A stretch of 64,000 nucleotides of DNA from Flavobacterium sp. RSP15 (GTDB lineage Bacteria; Bacteroidota; Bacteroidia; Flavobacteriales; Flavobacteriaceae). The notes beneath the pieces were generated by a model. The model saw only the letters and a list, made by a program, of their open reading frames with translations. It made no database searches and was not told the origin of the DNA. The number at the start of each line of letters is the position of its first letter. The stretch's first letter is position 1. Made by a program: the position numbers and the translations under genes. Shown piece after piece: positions 54,601 through 62,319 of this stretch. Location: the NCBI RefSeq assembly GCF_003968755.1, contig NZ_RYDL01000004.1:124001-188000 (forward strand), given 5' to 3'.

Positions 54601-55945
54601 AATTAAAAACACAAAAGCACCTTATAAATTTGGAGGGAATCGTAGTCCTAAAGAATTTAATTCTTCAAAAGAAGAAGGCATTTCATCCGAGCCTATCAGT
54701 ATGGATTTTAGTAATTATACAATTGGTAGAATAGTTAAAAATGGTCATTCTTACTCAAATCCTCCAGAGAAGAAAAAAGTACGCAGACAAATTTATTGGC
54801 GTGTTTTTAATCTTGGTTGGAACAAAGCACAATTTGATAAAGTGGATAATCGAATTAGAGAAGATAACTACCGTAGTTCACGCAGTGAACAACCAAATAT
54901 CGAGAGATATGGTAAGAAGTATTCTTGGATTGCTTATTTTGAAATTGCAGGATTGCAAAGTGATAAAAACTTACTTGATAATGACTTGGAAAGATTTAGA
55001 CTATCTGATGCAGATATTGACCCAACTTTTCCAATAAAACAAAAAAACAAAAAGTTTGTTGTGAAAGATTATCTTGGAGATAGAAACTTATCATTAATTG
55101 ACTGGTACAAAGATGGAGGGAAACCTGATGTAAATGAATATTTAAAAATTGAAACCCTACAAAAAAACAACGGCAATTGGATTTGTTTAGATGGTTTTAT
55201 AGTTCAAGAAGGCAAAAAAATCCATAGAGAAATTTTCTCGTTTATTAGAGGTTTGTTGATAAAAAATGATGATTACTACGAAGTTGTTGAACATCTTAAA
55301 AATATAGATTTAGGTGGAAGATTTTTACCCGATGTAAGATCAAATTATTATTCTTTTGCCGGAGAATTATATAGTATTGAAGATTCAACGGTAGAAAACT
55401 TATGTGAATTAAGATTTGAGATTAGTAGAAAAAAAGTAAAAGTTAAAAAAGGCGAACCAGGTTATTTTCATAATGTGTTTTTTGAAGATAATGAAATCAA
55501 ACATTCATTTCCAAAGTTTGTAGAAACGGATAGAATAATTTCAAAAGAATACGAAGTTTTATTACCAGTAATGTCATACAATTGGGAAGGATACCATAGT
55601 AAGTTAAATGATGCTGGGCACGAAACTATTGTTGCAAGAGAATTAGCAAATTATTTAAAATTGATTGACAAACCCCAAACATTTAATCTTTGTGATGAAA
55701 ATGGTAATTTAGCATCACAAAACATTAGGTATCATAAAGATTACAATAACAACCATCATTTTGTTTATTTAAGAGAAGATTTATTAGATAAATTCCTTTT
55801 AGAAAATAATTATAAACTAATTTGGGCAATATGGGGAGAACGACAAGTAAACTTTAAGGATTGGGATGGACGCAGAAAATTTCATTCCGATAATGATATT
55901 TCCGATTTACAAATTTTTAGTGAAGTTATCGAATACAACAGCTAA
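51665..55945 (+). CDS. Mrr-like nuclease fused to STAND/NACHT-type NTPase (Avs-like)
   Basis: The 1426-residue protein has three parts. Residues 15-160 are an Mrr-like restriction domain with SGGGDGVEYYLEF and WGWQCKFFG (D49 and the QxK at 66-68 as probable active-site residues). Residues 350-650 are a STAND/NACHT NTPase with Walker A GDASKGKTH (about 378) and Walker B AILLIDGLNEA (about 450). The remaining 750 residues are a long, partly repetitive sensor region. This order (nuclease effector, STAND core, large sensor) is that of Avs antiphage proteins, which detect conserved phage proteins and degrade DNA. It is a single-gene unit bracketed by 15-bp direct repeats. The specific sensor target is unknown. 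Confidence 0.75.
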   Translation: MIDLINWENLRPYSSTQNKSFEELCFQICIEEYQSMGTFVRIDDSGGGDGVEYYLEFPNGDIWGWQCKFFGRFDESGRKEQIKKSLQTAYIRHNSKLKKWVLCSKNSMTNDEKKWLDGIGSLVHKGNNVLPVDADIIIDHWGDSILLNYSRKYPSIHKFFFTDKILDENWFQEKFDLVYNSNVIKTKYLDNLHTKGDVDDFVIRHIGGKELVAIIEKQESDIDIEHFLKEYNANIKSIKDNKNKFEFNEIYDEIKGFLFSNNYDLIVQDGVNLINEIKDYLILDNHKLSTALNLKIDNYKNRFRDFYELYVEYKNVEKLKSIHWDNEELETNKEAKIKIKECRETLLGPYFTIRNYDYYLTIFEELRSLKNNEIHISGDASKGKTHISVNIVKEHLERKKPAIFIFGKNLKTELPLKVQLRDILDLPTDWSFSDFLSVLNISGRINNTKAILLIDGLNEAIYWKSVWGDNLEELINEIRTKFPNILIITTFRTSYKRELFSKGYFNYSEYYNSKEIQVNGFSHYNINEAIDKYFKHYNIKLENHSGALNSFSEPLYLKIFCETKKGQTVSFQNEDLFDVFDEYLIKCNQNITLKLNYELKFNKKFSINILEKISKLLWDNSSREINFDFATNNIITQEQLLVFEKEDLLIFRDWNNVEVITFTYDLLSGYLIAKTIIDEIKTVDDIKVLIVSEKFKNELLIRETFHPLFNDILRCFCVLAIKRFGLDFYKLGENKIVDEYILNSVFEVNRSTIIENKDFVINIIHENFKNINKHKLIYGLFQSTYLDNQHPLNIHLLSDLLFAMKVSDRDLSWSEYNRMNNGNYDRGYKDFIEGFQIACESKKVLKTDKVHLAAKKIMWFLTSTNRELRDLSTRALYYYGRKCPNQFLELVEYSLSINDPYVWERTLASLYGVVLAKYNDLNDTNFKEIVLPLIVNRLYELIFKKDAPFSTTHILARDYASKCIEIGIKHKKGSLTLIEIKNTKAPYKFGGNRSPKEFNSSKEEGISSEPISMDFSNYTIGRIVKNGHSYSNPPEKKKVRRQIYWRVFNLGWNKAQFDKVDNRIREDNYRSSRSEQPNIERYGKKYSWIAYFEIAGLQSDKNLLDNDLERFRLSDADIDPTFPIKQKNKKFVVKDYLGDRNLSLIDWYKDGGKPDVNEYLKIETLQKNNGNWICLDGFIVQEGKKIHREIFSFIRGLLIKNDDYYEVVEHLKNIDLGGRFLPDVRSNYYSFAGELYSIEDSTVENLCELRFEISRKKVKVKKGEPGYFHNVFFEDNEIKHSFPKFVETDRIISKEYEVLLPVMSYNWEGYHSKLNDAGHETIVARELANYLKLIDKPQTFNLCDENGNLASQNIRYHKDYNNNHHFVYLREDLLDKFLLENNYKLIWAIWGERQVNFKDWDGRRKFHSDNDISDLQIFSEVIEYNS

Positions 55946-55973
55946 TAATTCATTACTGTATTATTACATTTGA

Positions 55974-56099
55974 AAAACTAAAAATAGAATAAATACGATA
56001 ACCTTTCTCCCCCACGAAATAAAATTCGACGAAGTCAACCCGAAAATCGCAAATCTGCAATACATTATGGACAAACTTAAACAAACTAATTATGTATAG
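55974..56099 (+). pseudogene. Remnant of the C-terminus of an unknown protein
   Basis: An open frame of 41 codons without a proper start reads like a natural protein end (FLPHEIKFDEVNPKIANLQ). It includes the right copy of the 15-bp repeat. It ends 8 bp inside the next gene's start. It probably belonged to a longer gene whose front part was lost when the neighbouring module arrived. Confidence 0.35.
56046..56060 (+). repeat. 15-bp direct repeat, right of the Mrr-STAND gene
   Basis: ATCGCAAATCTGCAA is identical to 51486-51500. See the left copy. Confidence 0.6.
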
Positions 56100-56880
56100 A
56101 GACACCTGGAATAATTGCCATTCCTCAATTTGTTCTATTAGCTTTTTAAATCAGCAAGGAATTAGGATTGCTTCTGGCACTGGGTTCAAAGTATCCAGCT
56201 ATCTGGTAACAAATAATCACGTATTCAATGCGCCAGGAGCTATAAATGTTGAATTGAAATTCGTAAATGAAGATGGACACACTGCACTAGCATCTAAAGT
56301 TATTTCATATTTAGAATTTCAAAACAGACTTCAAATAGGAATGCCTGAAAATAGTTGGGACTATGCAATTCTAAATCTTAATGATAATGAATTTAGAACA
56401 ATTCCCTCGTTAACTCTTGCTGACAGCAATACGATTCGAATCGGTCAAAGAGTCGCAGTTTTAGGCTATCAATTTGACCAAAACAATCTATCAATTAAGC
56501 AAGGAATATTATCATCACGGCATACAAGAGCAGAAGTCAAATATCTGCAGATTGATGCAAGCGTAAATCAAGGGAATTCGGGTGGACCATTAATCAATAT
56601 AGATAACAATAGAGTAGTTGGAATTGTTACTAGAAAACATACTGGATTAACAAATGCATTTGATGATTTACTTAAAAGCTTTGCAACAAATATTAAGGCA
56701 TTAGAAGTTTCTAATCAAGGTGGAAGTGTAAGAATTTCTGGTATTGACCCAGTGGAAGTTTTAATAATTAGTCAAAATCAAATGAAATCAACAGCTGAAG
56801 AATTAAGGCGTTCTGCAAATGTTGGTATTGGCTATGCCTTCGAATTAGACGAGATAAAAAGCTTTTTTGACAACCAATGA
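56092..56880 (+). CDS. Trypsin-like serine protease
   Basis: The 262-residue protein has a complete S1/HtrA-type triad. H43 is in LVTNNHVF, D90 in NSWDYAILNL and S163 in VNQGNSGGPLINI. There is no signal peptide, so it acts in the cytoplasm, and there is no PDZ domain. After the protease fold (to about 200), a 60-residue tail reads GSVRISGIDPVEVLIISQNQMKSTAEEL. Cytoplasmic trypsin-like proteases often accompany STAND NTPases or other defence proteins as effectors. Here it follows the Mrr-STAND gene by 146 bp on the same strand, so it may be activated by that system. The partner is not proven. Confidence 0.85.
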   Translation: MYRDTWNNCHSSICSISFLNQQGIRIASGTGFKVSSYLVTNNHVFNAPGAINVELKFVNEDGHTALASKVISYLEFQNRLQIGMPENSWDYAILNLNDNEFRTIPSLTLADSNTIRIGQRVAVLGYQFDQNNLSIKQGILSSRHTRAEVKYLQIDASVNQGNSGGPLINIDNNRVVGIVTRKHTGLTNAFDDLLKSFATNIKALEVSNQGGSVRISGIDPVEVLIISQNQMKSTAEELRRSANVGIGYAFELDEIKSFFDNQ

Positions 56881-56991
56881 TAGCCATATAAATGACTGAA
56901 TTTATTTAATTCTCATAATCATCACAGCAATCTTTATATTTACTCCTTTTAAAATTTAAAATTAAACCATTCCAAAAGTTCAAAGAAAACT

Positions 56992-57447
56992 ATGAGTAGA
57001 ATACTTAAATTCAAAGAAAAGATTAAATCGTATTTAGGAGAAAATGAATAAGATGCTGACCTGATAAGTTGGATAAATACTCAACCGGAGCTTGATCAGC
57101 CAGATATTTTAACAGCTCTAAATTCTCTGCTTTTAGAAAATTTCGACATCAAACCTGATGTAGATAGAGAGGAAGTATTAGCAATAATAGATGAAAAAAT
57201 TGAAGAATTTGTAGAATCCATACTTGACAAAAAACTCCACGAATCTTTATTTAAGATGGAAATGGAGGAAAGGATTACTGACGAAGAAACTTTCGGATAT
57301 TATTTAGACTTTACCAGACAAGAAGTCATAACTAGAATTGTTTCCAATCCCGAAAACCAAGAAAATTGGGATCTTGCTCAAAAAATTATTAATATGGAAA
57401 AAGATTCAGGATTTTACAACCCTGACAATTGGAAAGCTATTATTTAA
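56992..57447 (+). pseudogene. Small gene broken by an in-frame stop codon
   Basis: From ATG 56992 the frame runs 19 codons (MSRILKFKEKIKSYLGENE) to TAA 57049-57051. It then continues open in the same frame for 131 more codons to the stop at 57447, with protein-like composition throughout (DADLISWINTQPELDQPDIL, DEEVLAIIDEKIEEFVES-type acidic helices). The simplest reading is one 151-residue acidic helical protein inactivated by a nonsense mutation. The last 63 residues could still be made from an internal ATG at 57256. The family is not recognised. Confidence 0.6.
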
Positions 57448-58486
57448 AAATTTTAACAAACGGTTATGTTTCTACCTTAAAACAATCGACAAATCTTGAA
57501 ACTAAAGTCCCAGAAAGATTATAGTTTTTTTGCTTCCAAAATAATCAAAAACCAATATAAAAATTATTCAAAAAGCATTTTTTTCAAAAGAAAATCTCGT
57601 GCAAAATCACGGGCAATCAAGCGGTCTCTCTGCGGTCGTTCTCTTTGTTCCGTTCGGCAGCTCCAGTCGGTCAACCTTACAGTTTTATAAGAACATTTTT
57701 TTGAAATAAGCAATTATTATTTCAATTCATTAGTTAGGTTTCCCTCCATTCCGCAGACACTTCACAGCACTAAAAAAACAGCAGTCCCGCTACAAGAAAA
57801 GGCGGGACAACTGTTTTTTTTGCACTGTTACGTTCCTCATCTTCACACGTTCTCTACCCTACGTTCGGCAGGGCTAGTACATCCACAATACCGCTTCATT
57901 CCGTTACACTCCGCAGGCTCCGTTTCACTGCATTCCAGCAGTATCATGTCTGTCGCCCTTTATTTTTTCAGCGGTTGCTCCTTCGCACAGCCATCGGGGT
58001 TGGCGCCGTTCCGTGAAAAACGTCACGTTGCCCTAAATCAAGGAACACCTGCGGCTGTCTTCTATTTTTTTCCCGCCGTTTCACGCTCTTCTCCCTTCAT
58101 TTTGCGTCTCGTTCCTCGCCAGCTGCAATTCTCGGCTTCAGGCGGCTGTTCGATTGCCGCAACCCCGCCACTGCGCTCCTCGATAAATAATGATTTCCAC
58201 TATCGCTACAATCATCATTTTCTGCGGTGCTTGGGGGTGTTTGATTGCCTTGCGAGAGAAACGAAGCAATCACAACAACGTCCCCAGAAAAACCTCAACA
58301 AGACGATAGTGCAATTTCTTGAAAAGAAAAAGAAAAAAATCCAGTAAACATAGCATCCATTCCTCACTTTCAGTCGGTCGTTCCTCCCTCCATTTTCGTT
58401 CGTCATTTCTGCTGTTTTAGTGGCTTTCTTTTTTTCTCTTTTTTCTTTTCAAAAAATTAAGGTCGAATTTTTAAAACCAACACGCC
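57448..58486. other. Non-coding spacer with GC-rich palindromic stretches
   Basis: About 1 kb with no gene that I accept. It contains the hairpin at 57773-57819 and a stretch at 57830-58200 that is richer in C and G than its surroundings. A partial REP-like unit, TTGCGAGAGAAACGAAGCAA, is near 58250, and a pyrimidine-rich tract lies before the next gene. The 175-codon frame at 57820-58347 has an unnatural composition (many S, R, P, H). It is more likely a by-product of the GC-rich repeats. Confidence 0.5.
57773..57819. terminator. Strong symmetrical hairpin with A and T runs
   Basis: AACAG.AGTCCCGC pairs with GGCGGGAC.ACTGTT, flanked by AAAAAAA and TTTTTTTT. It can terminate transcription in both directions. 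It lies 325 bp after the broken small gene and may end the defence region's transcripts. Confidence 0.75.
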
Positions 58487-58906
58487 ATGCCGAATTTCAT
58501 TATTAAAACACACCAAAAAAATACAGTTTATAAAGGAAACCAAATCTTTATTCTCAACAAAGGGATGAATAGTGGTAAGCCTCAAAAAGAACCATTCCCC
58601 AATAGTTTTGTAATACTATTTCAAAATGAAGGAGATACCGAAACAGTATACTGGTTGGCTTACAGTTTATGGAAAGCAAGATTCTGGCACCAATCTCTGG
58701 TTGGGTCCGCAATTCCTTTTTTACGAATTGACGATTTCAAAAAAAATTTTAACTCAAAAGTAAATGAAATGCTGCAGGAACACGAGCAGCACAAAAAAAT
58801 TATTCAAGCTTTAAAAATACTGAAATTTAATGAAGAACAATTTCACAAAAACATAAAATTGATTAATGATCTAAGAAAAGCTATGTTGCGCAATTATTGC
58901 AAATAG
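58487..58906 (+). CDS. Conserved small protein, probably DUF6943-like
   Basis: The 139-residue protein (MPNFIIKTHQKNTVYKGNQIFILNKG...) has an N-terminal beta-rich half with KPQKEPFPNSFVILFQ and YWLAYSLWKARFWHQSLVGSAIPFLRIDDF. A helical C-terminus follows. It resembles the DUF6943 proteins found in Bacteroidota mobile elements, but I make that assignment from memory and with modest certainty. It stands alone after a long spacer and just before the secreted nuclease gene region. The function is unknown. Confidence 0.6.
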   Translation: MPNFIIKTHQKNTVYKGNQIFILNKGMNSGKPQKEPFPNSFVILFQNEGDTETVYWLAYSLWKARFWHQSLVGSAIPFLRIDDFKKNFNSKVNEMLQEHEQHKKIIQALKILKFNEEQFHKNIKLINDLRKAMLRNYCK

Positions 58907-59244
58907 TCTGACCAAACTTGTCACGCTTTTAAATACACTATAAGTCCTATTTGATTTCACATTATAGATAAATTGATCAAAATATTATAAGCACTTATCT
59001 GTAATTGAAAAAAATCACGAATTTTTATTAAAAAGGTGTTCCATAAATAGAATACTAATACGGTATTTGTTTTACTCAAATCAATGCAAGCACAAAATAG
59101 TAACTATCGGAATGTTTTTTTATTTACCTGTTCAATTAGAAACCTGGTTAAGTTTAAAAACGTTTAGGATAAGTTAACGTTTAGATAATCCTGTTGCGTT
59201 ACTGTTGATATATTTTTGGCCCGATAAAAACCACTTAAAAAATT
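58907..59244. other. Intergenic region before the secreted nuclease gene
   Basis: 338 bp, AT-rich. I see no gene and no strong hairpin. The short repeated pieces AAACGTTTAGGATAAG and TTAACGTTTAGATAA lie about 80 bp upstream of the nuclease start and could be part of its promoter region. Confidence 0.4.
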
Positions 59245-61053
59245 ATGAAAAAAATTAAATTATTATTTAGCATTGTCCTTTTTGGGCTTATAGCTAATTC
59301 TTGTGCAACCGAGGAACTCGTTTATTCCATTCCCAAAACTAAAAATTCAAACCAACTTTCAAAAATTTACACCGGCTTTCCTGAAACATTTGAATCAGGA
59401 AGCAAAACTTCTTATGTTGCGGCAGATGTAACTTTACCAACAGGTATCTGGAATTTGAACGATGCGTTAATAGGTACCCTTTCTGGCGACAGAAAAAACG
59501 GTGCTAAGTCAATTCGTATTCGAAACACGGGAACTGTTACAATGAAGTTTAATAGTATTAACGGTGCTTCAAGTGTTTCTGTTTTACATGCAAAGTATGG
59601 AACTGATGCTTCAAGTTCATGGGAACTTTGGTATTCCATTAACAGCGGAAGTAGTTGGACTAAAACAGGAGGTACGATTACTACATCTTCTTCCACATTG
59701 CAAACTGCAACATTTCCAATGATGATAAATGGAAATGTTCGTTTTGAAATCAGAAAAATATCAGGCGGCACTAACCGTATCAACATTGATGATATCACTA
59801 TTGACGATAATAATGTTTCTGTTGGTGGTGTTTTTCCTGAAACATACGAATCAGGAAGTAAAACCTCTTATACTCCTGCTGCTGTAACGCTTTCTACAGG
59901 GAGCTGGTATTTTGACAATGCATTAATAGGAACATCTGCAAGCGATGCGAAAAGTGGTACTCAATCAGCAAGGATAATCGACACCGGTAAAATTACGATG
60001 CAGTTTGATGTTACAACCGGTGCTTCAAGTGTAGATATTAAACATGCTACATACGGAACTGATGATTCCAGCACATGGGAACTTTGGTATTCCAACAATA
60101 GCGGCAGTAGCTGGACTCAGACAGGAAGTAGCATTACTACTTCTTCTACTACATTGCAAACTGCAACTTTTCCAATGATTGTTCAGGGAAATATTCGTTT
60201 TGAAATCCGTAAAATTACTGGAACAGCTATTCGTATTAACATTGACGATTTTTCGATTACAGCTTACAATGGTACAGGAGGAAGTGGTACTGGTGGTGTT
60301 GATGGAGACCACATAGCTATGGGTAACCCTAGTGGTGCAACTACTGATATAACCAATGAAAATAATTATTTAATGGAGAAAGTGCAGTATAAACTTTCAT
60401 ACAATCGTTCGAAAGCAACTGCTAACTGGGTAAGCTGGCATTTAGATCCGTCATGGACAGGAGCTGCACCACGCCAGGATGATTTCAGAGCTGACACTAC
60501 CTTGCCTTCAAGTTGGTATCAGGTAGGTTCTACAAGCTACTCTGGTAGCGGTTTCGACAGAGGTCATGATTGCCCTTCGGCTGACAGAACTTCTTCTGTT
60601 GCTGATAACTCTGAGACCTTCCTAATGACGAACATGATTCCTCAGGCACCTGTTAATAACCGACAAACCTGGGCTAACCTCGAAGCTTATGGCAGAACAC
60701 TTGTAAGCCAAGGTAATGAAGTCTATATAATTATGGGATGTTATGGTGTTGGTGGAACAGGTTCTGCCGGCAGTGCAAACACAATTAATAATGGCAATAT
60801 AACTGTTCCAAGCAATATTTGGAAGGTACTTGTTGTACTTACTCAGGGTACCAATGATGTTGACAGAGTAACTACAAGCACTCGTGTAATTGCAGTTAAT
60901 ACTCCTAATATAAACACTACAGGAGCATGGGGAACCTACCGTACAAGTGTAGATGCAATTGAAGCCGCAACAGGATATGATTTATTGAGTAATTTGTCTA
61001 CTTCAATTCAGTCAACTATTGAAGCAACGGTTGATAACGGACCAACAAAATAA
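59245..61053 (+). CDS. Secreted DNA/RNA non-specific endonuclease (DRGH type) with duplicated N-terminal domain
   Basis: The 602-residue protein has a lipoprotein-like signal (LLFSIVLFGLIANSC, cysteine 20). Two tandem domains of about 140 residues follow (about 47-190 and 197-337). Each runs from PET(F/Y)ESGSKTSY to RINIDD and is of jelly-roll style. The C-terminal nuclease (345-590) contains GFDRGHDCPSADR (about 437), the DRGH catalytic motif of NucA-type enzymes, with the metal-binding asparagine in MIPQAPVNNRQTW. The enzyme degrades extracellular DNA and RNA, and the paired domains probably bind a surface or polymer. A terminator follows. It is monocistronic and probably a nutrient-scavenging enzyme. 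Confidence 0.88.
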   Translation: MKKIKLLFSIVLFGLIANSCATEELVYSIPKTKNSNQLSKIYTGFPETFESGSKTSYVAADVTLPTGIWNLNDALIGTLSGDRKNGAKSIRIRNTGTVTMKFNSINGASSVSVLHAKYGTDASSSWELWYSINSGSSWTKTGGTITTSSSTLQTATFPMMINGNVRFEIRKISGGTNRINIDDITIDDNNVSVGGVFPETYESGSKTSYTPAAVTLSTGSWYFDNALIGTSASDAKSGTQSARIIDTGKITMQFDVTTGASSVDIKHATYGTDDSSTWELWYSNNSGSSWTQTGSSITTSSTTLQTATFPMIVQGNIRFEIRKITGTAIRINIDDFSITAYNGTGGSGTGGVDGDHIAMGNPSGATTDITNENNYLMEKVQYKLSYNRSKATANWVSWHLDPSWTGAAPRQDDFRADTTLPSSWYQVGSTSYSGSGFDRGHDCPSADRTSSVADNSETFLMTNMIPQAPVNNRQTWANLEAYGRTLVSQGNEVYIIMGCYGVGGTGSAGSANTINNGNITVPSNIWKVLVVLTQGTNDVDRVTTSTRVIAVNTPNINTTGAWGTYRTSVDAIEAATGYDLLSNLSTSIQSTIEATVDNGPTK

Positions 61054-61142
61054 TTTTTATTGAAATCAGGGTATTAAAAATCCTCGTAAGTTTTTAAGGC
61101 TTCTGAAAAACATACCTTATTACAATAAAGAGTTGCTTTTAG

Positions 61143-61190
61143 AAAAAACGCTTGTTACGGATCTTTAAGATCCTATTACAAGCGTTTTTC
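61143..61190 (+). terminator. Terminator of the secreted nuclease gene
   Basis: AAAAAACGCTTGT and ACAAGCGTTTTT pair around a loop that itself contains GGATCTTTAAGATCC, giving a branched or extended hairpin, followed by a T-rich tract. Confidence 0.85.
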
Positions 61191-61361
61191 TTTTTGTAGC
61201 TATTTTTATTGTAAAATTTATTTCGCAACATTTCTTCAAGTGGCTAATTCTCGTTGCTATTTTTTTTAAAAATTGGTTGTCTCTTTTAATTAACATCTTC
61301 TGTAACAATTAAAAATAATCTTTTTATTTTTCGCCACGATAATTAACTGCAAAAAATAAAC

Positions 61362-61391
61362 TAAAAAAAAGCCTGATCTCACGACCAGACT
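61362..61391 (-). terminator. Terminator of the DUF5675-type operon
   Basis: On the minus strand GTCTGGTC pairs with GATCAGGC (two G-U pairs) around GTGA, followed by a run of T. It lies about 40 bp after the 58-residue gene. Confidence 0.75.
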
Positions 61392-61432
61392 TTCAAATAA
61401 ATTCGAGAAAAGGTTACCAAGCCAAACTCCAA

Positions 61433-61609
61433 TTATTTCTTTTTAATTTTTGTCAATCCTTTTAAAAGGAGCGAAATTAGGAAACTAATAATAGCTCCAA
61501 TTACCGCTAAGATAATCGTTTTTAGAATATCTTCAGAAACAATATTTGGCATCACACTCAATAAAGTTCCGGACGCGGTTCCAATTGATAAAGTGTTATT
61601 TGATTCCAT
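61433..61609 (-). CDS. 58-residue single-pass membrane protein
   Basis: The frame from ATG 61609 to TAA 61433 encodes 58 residues. A polar N-terminus (MESNNTLSIGTASG) precedes a strong membrane span, TIILAVIGAIISFLISLLLK, and a basic tail (GLTKIKKK). The start overlaps the end of the DUF5675-like gene by 14 bp and a terminator follows. This is therefore the last gene of a three-gene operon. The size and shape resemble small holin-like proteins, which is consistent with, but does not prove, a phage- or secretion-derived unit. Confidence 0.65.
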   Translation of the reverse strand: MESNNTLSIGTASGTLLSVMPNIVSEDILKTIILAVIGAIISFLISLLLKGLTKIKKK

Positions 61610-62318
61610 CTCGCGGTAAATTTTGATTGTCTTTTTTCAATCGATTGGTAATGGCCTGCTCTCGGTTCGCTGTATCATCAACCGTGATTTGGCTGATTAT
61701 TGAAATGACTCCTCCCGCCAGGGCTGCATATCCGGCAATACTGACAACGGCTACAGGTAAAACTACCGGAGCTGCAATAATACTACCACTGATAGCCAAT
61801 AGAGCCATTCCAATACTTCTCAAAACCCGGAAGAACTTCGGGGTAGGTGCTTTTGCACGTTCAACTATATTCATAATTTCTTTACTTGTTTTAAGCCTTA
61901 TCATCCTGAGCGGAGTCGAAGGATTAGATTGGATTAATATTTTCGCTTCTTCATTATTGGCCAAAGCTGTATTAACTATAGCTTTCAGCTTTTCTAACGC
62001 TTTTCGGGAAGAACTTCCTCTTCCTATTCCAGTGTGCAGTGTTACAGTTGCGATACAGCCCAATAACTCTTTCTTGGCGTCATTGGCGGGATGGATTAAT
62101 ATCAAATCTCTTCCCGGAACATTTTTCAAATGCAAGTGCCATTGGAACTTGGGGCTAAATCGTTTCTGCAAAACATATTCTCCTTCGGGAATACAAGAAA
62201 TACGCTTTTGGTTTCCCAACCAGGGCAATTCGATGGTATAACAAACTATTGTGCCGTTCCATTCTAAAACCCCTTGCGTTCCCTTGGGAAAATACGTTCT
62301 ATTCAACACAAAAACCAT
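61596..62318 (-). CDS. DUF5675-like protein with C-terminal membrane segments
   Basis: The 240-residue protein begins with the compact beta-rich DUF5675 pattern: VLNRTYFPKGTQGVLEW, CYTIELPWLGNQKR, CIPEGEYVLQKRFSPKF and LIHPANDAKKELLGCI, with HTGIGRGSSSRKALEKL. Residues 165-205 contain two hydrophobic segments (RVLRSIGMALLAISGSIIAAPVVLPVAVVSIAGYAALAG), so the protein is membrane-anchored. Between them and the core, residues near NPSTPLRMIRLK are the translation of a REP-like palindrome (61900-61930) inserted in frame. It is the middle gene of a three-gene operon near the presumed att site. DUF5675 has no assigned activity that I can rely on. Confidence 0.75.
   Translation of the reverse strand: MVFVLNRTYFPKGTQGVLEWNGTIVCYTIELPWLGNQKRISCIPEGEYVLQKRFSPKFQWHLHLKNVPGRDLILIHPANDAKKELLGCIATVTLHTGIGRGSSSRKALEKLKAIVNTALANNEEAKILIQSNPSTPLRMIRLKTSKEIMNIVERAKAPTPKFFRVLRSIGMALLAISGSIIAAPVVLPVAVVSIAGYAALAGGVISIISQITVDDTANREQAITNRLKKDNQNLPRDGIK
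61900..61930. repeat. REP-like unit inside a coding region
   Basis: ATCATCCTGAGCGGAGTCGA followed by AGGATTAGATT is a variant of the repeat family at 27354-27470. It is read in frame as NPSTPLRMIRLK in the DUF5675-like protein, between its two domains. Confidence 0.7.
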
Positions 62319-62319
62319 C

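Larger units (their letters stand above)
61054..61432. other. Intergenic region between convergent genes
   Basis: About 380 bp between the secreted nuclease (+) and the 58-residue membrane protein (-). It contains one terminator for each side (61143-61190 and 61362-61391). Nothing else is seen. Confidence 0.6.

Noticed and set aside
57820-58347. 175-codon open frame in the spacer before the DUF6943-like gene
   Set aside because: The composition is rich in S, R, P and H with no domain pattern. It lies in a GC-shifted repeat-rich stretch and no ribosome-binding or operon context supports it.
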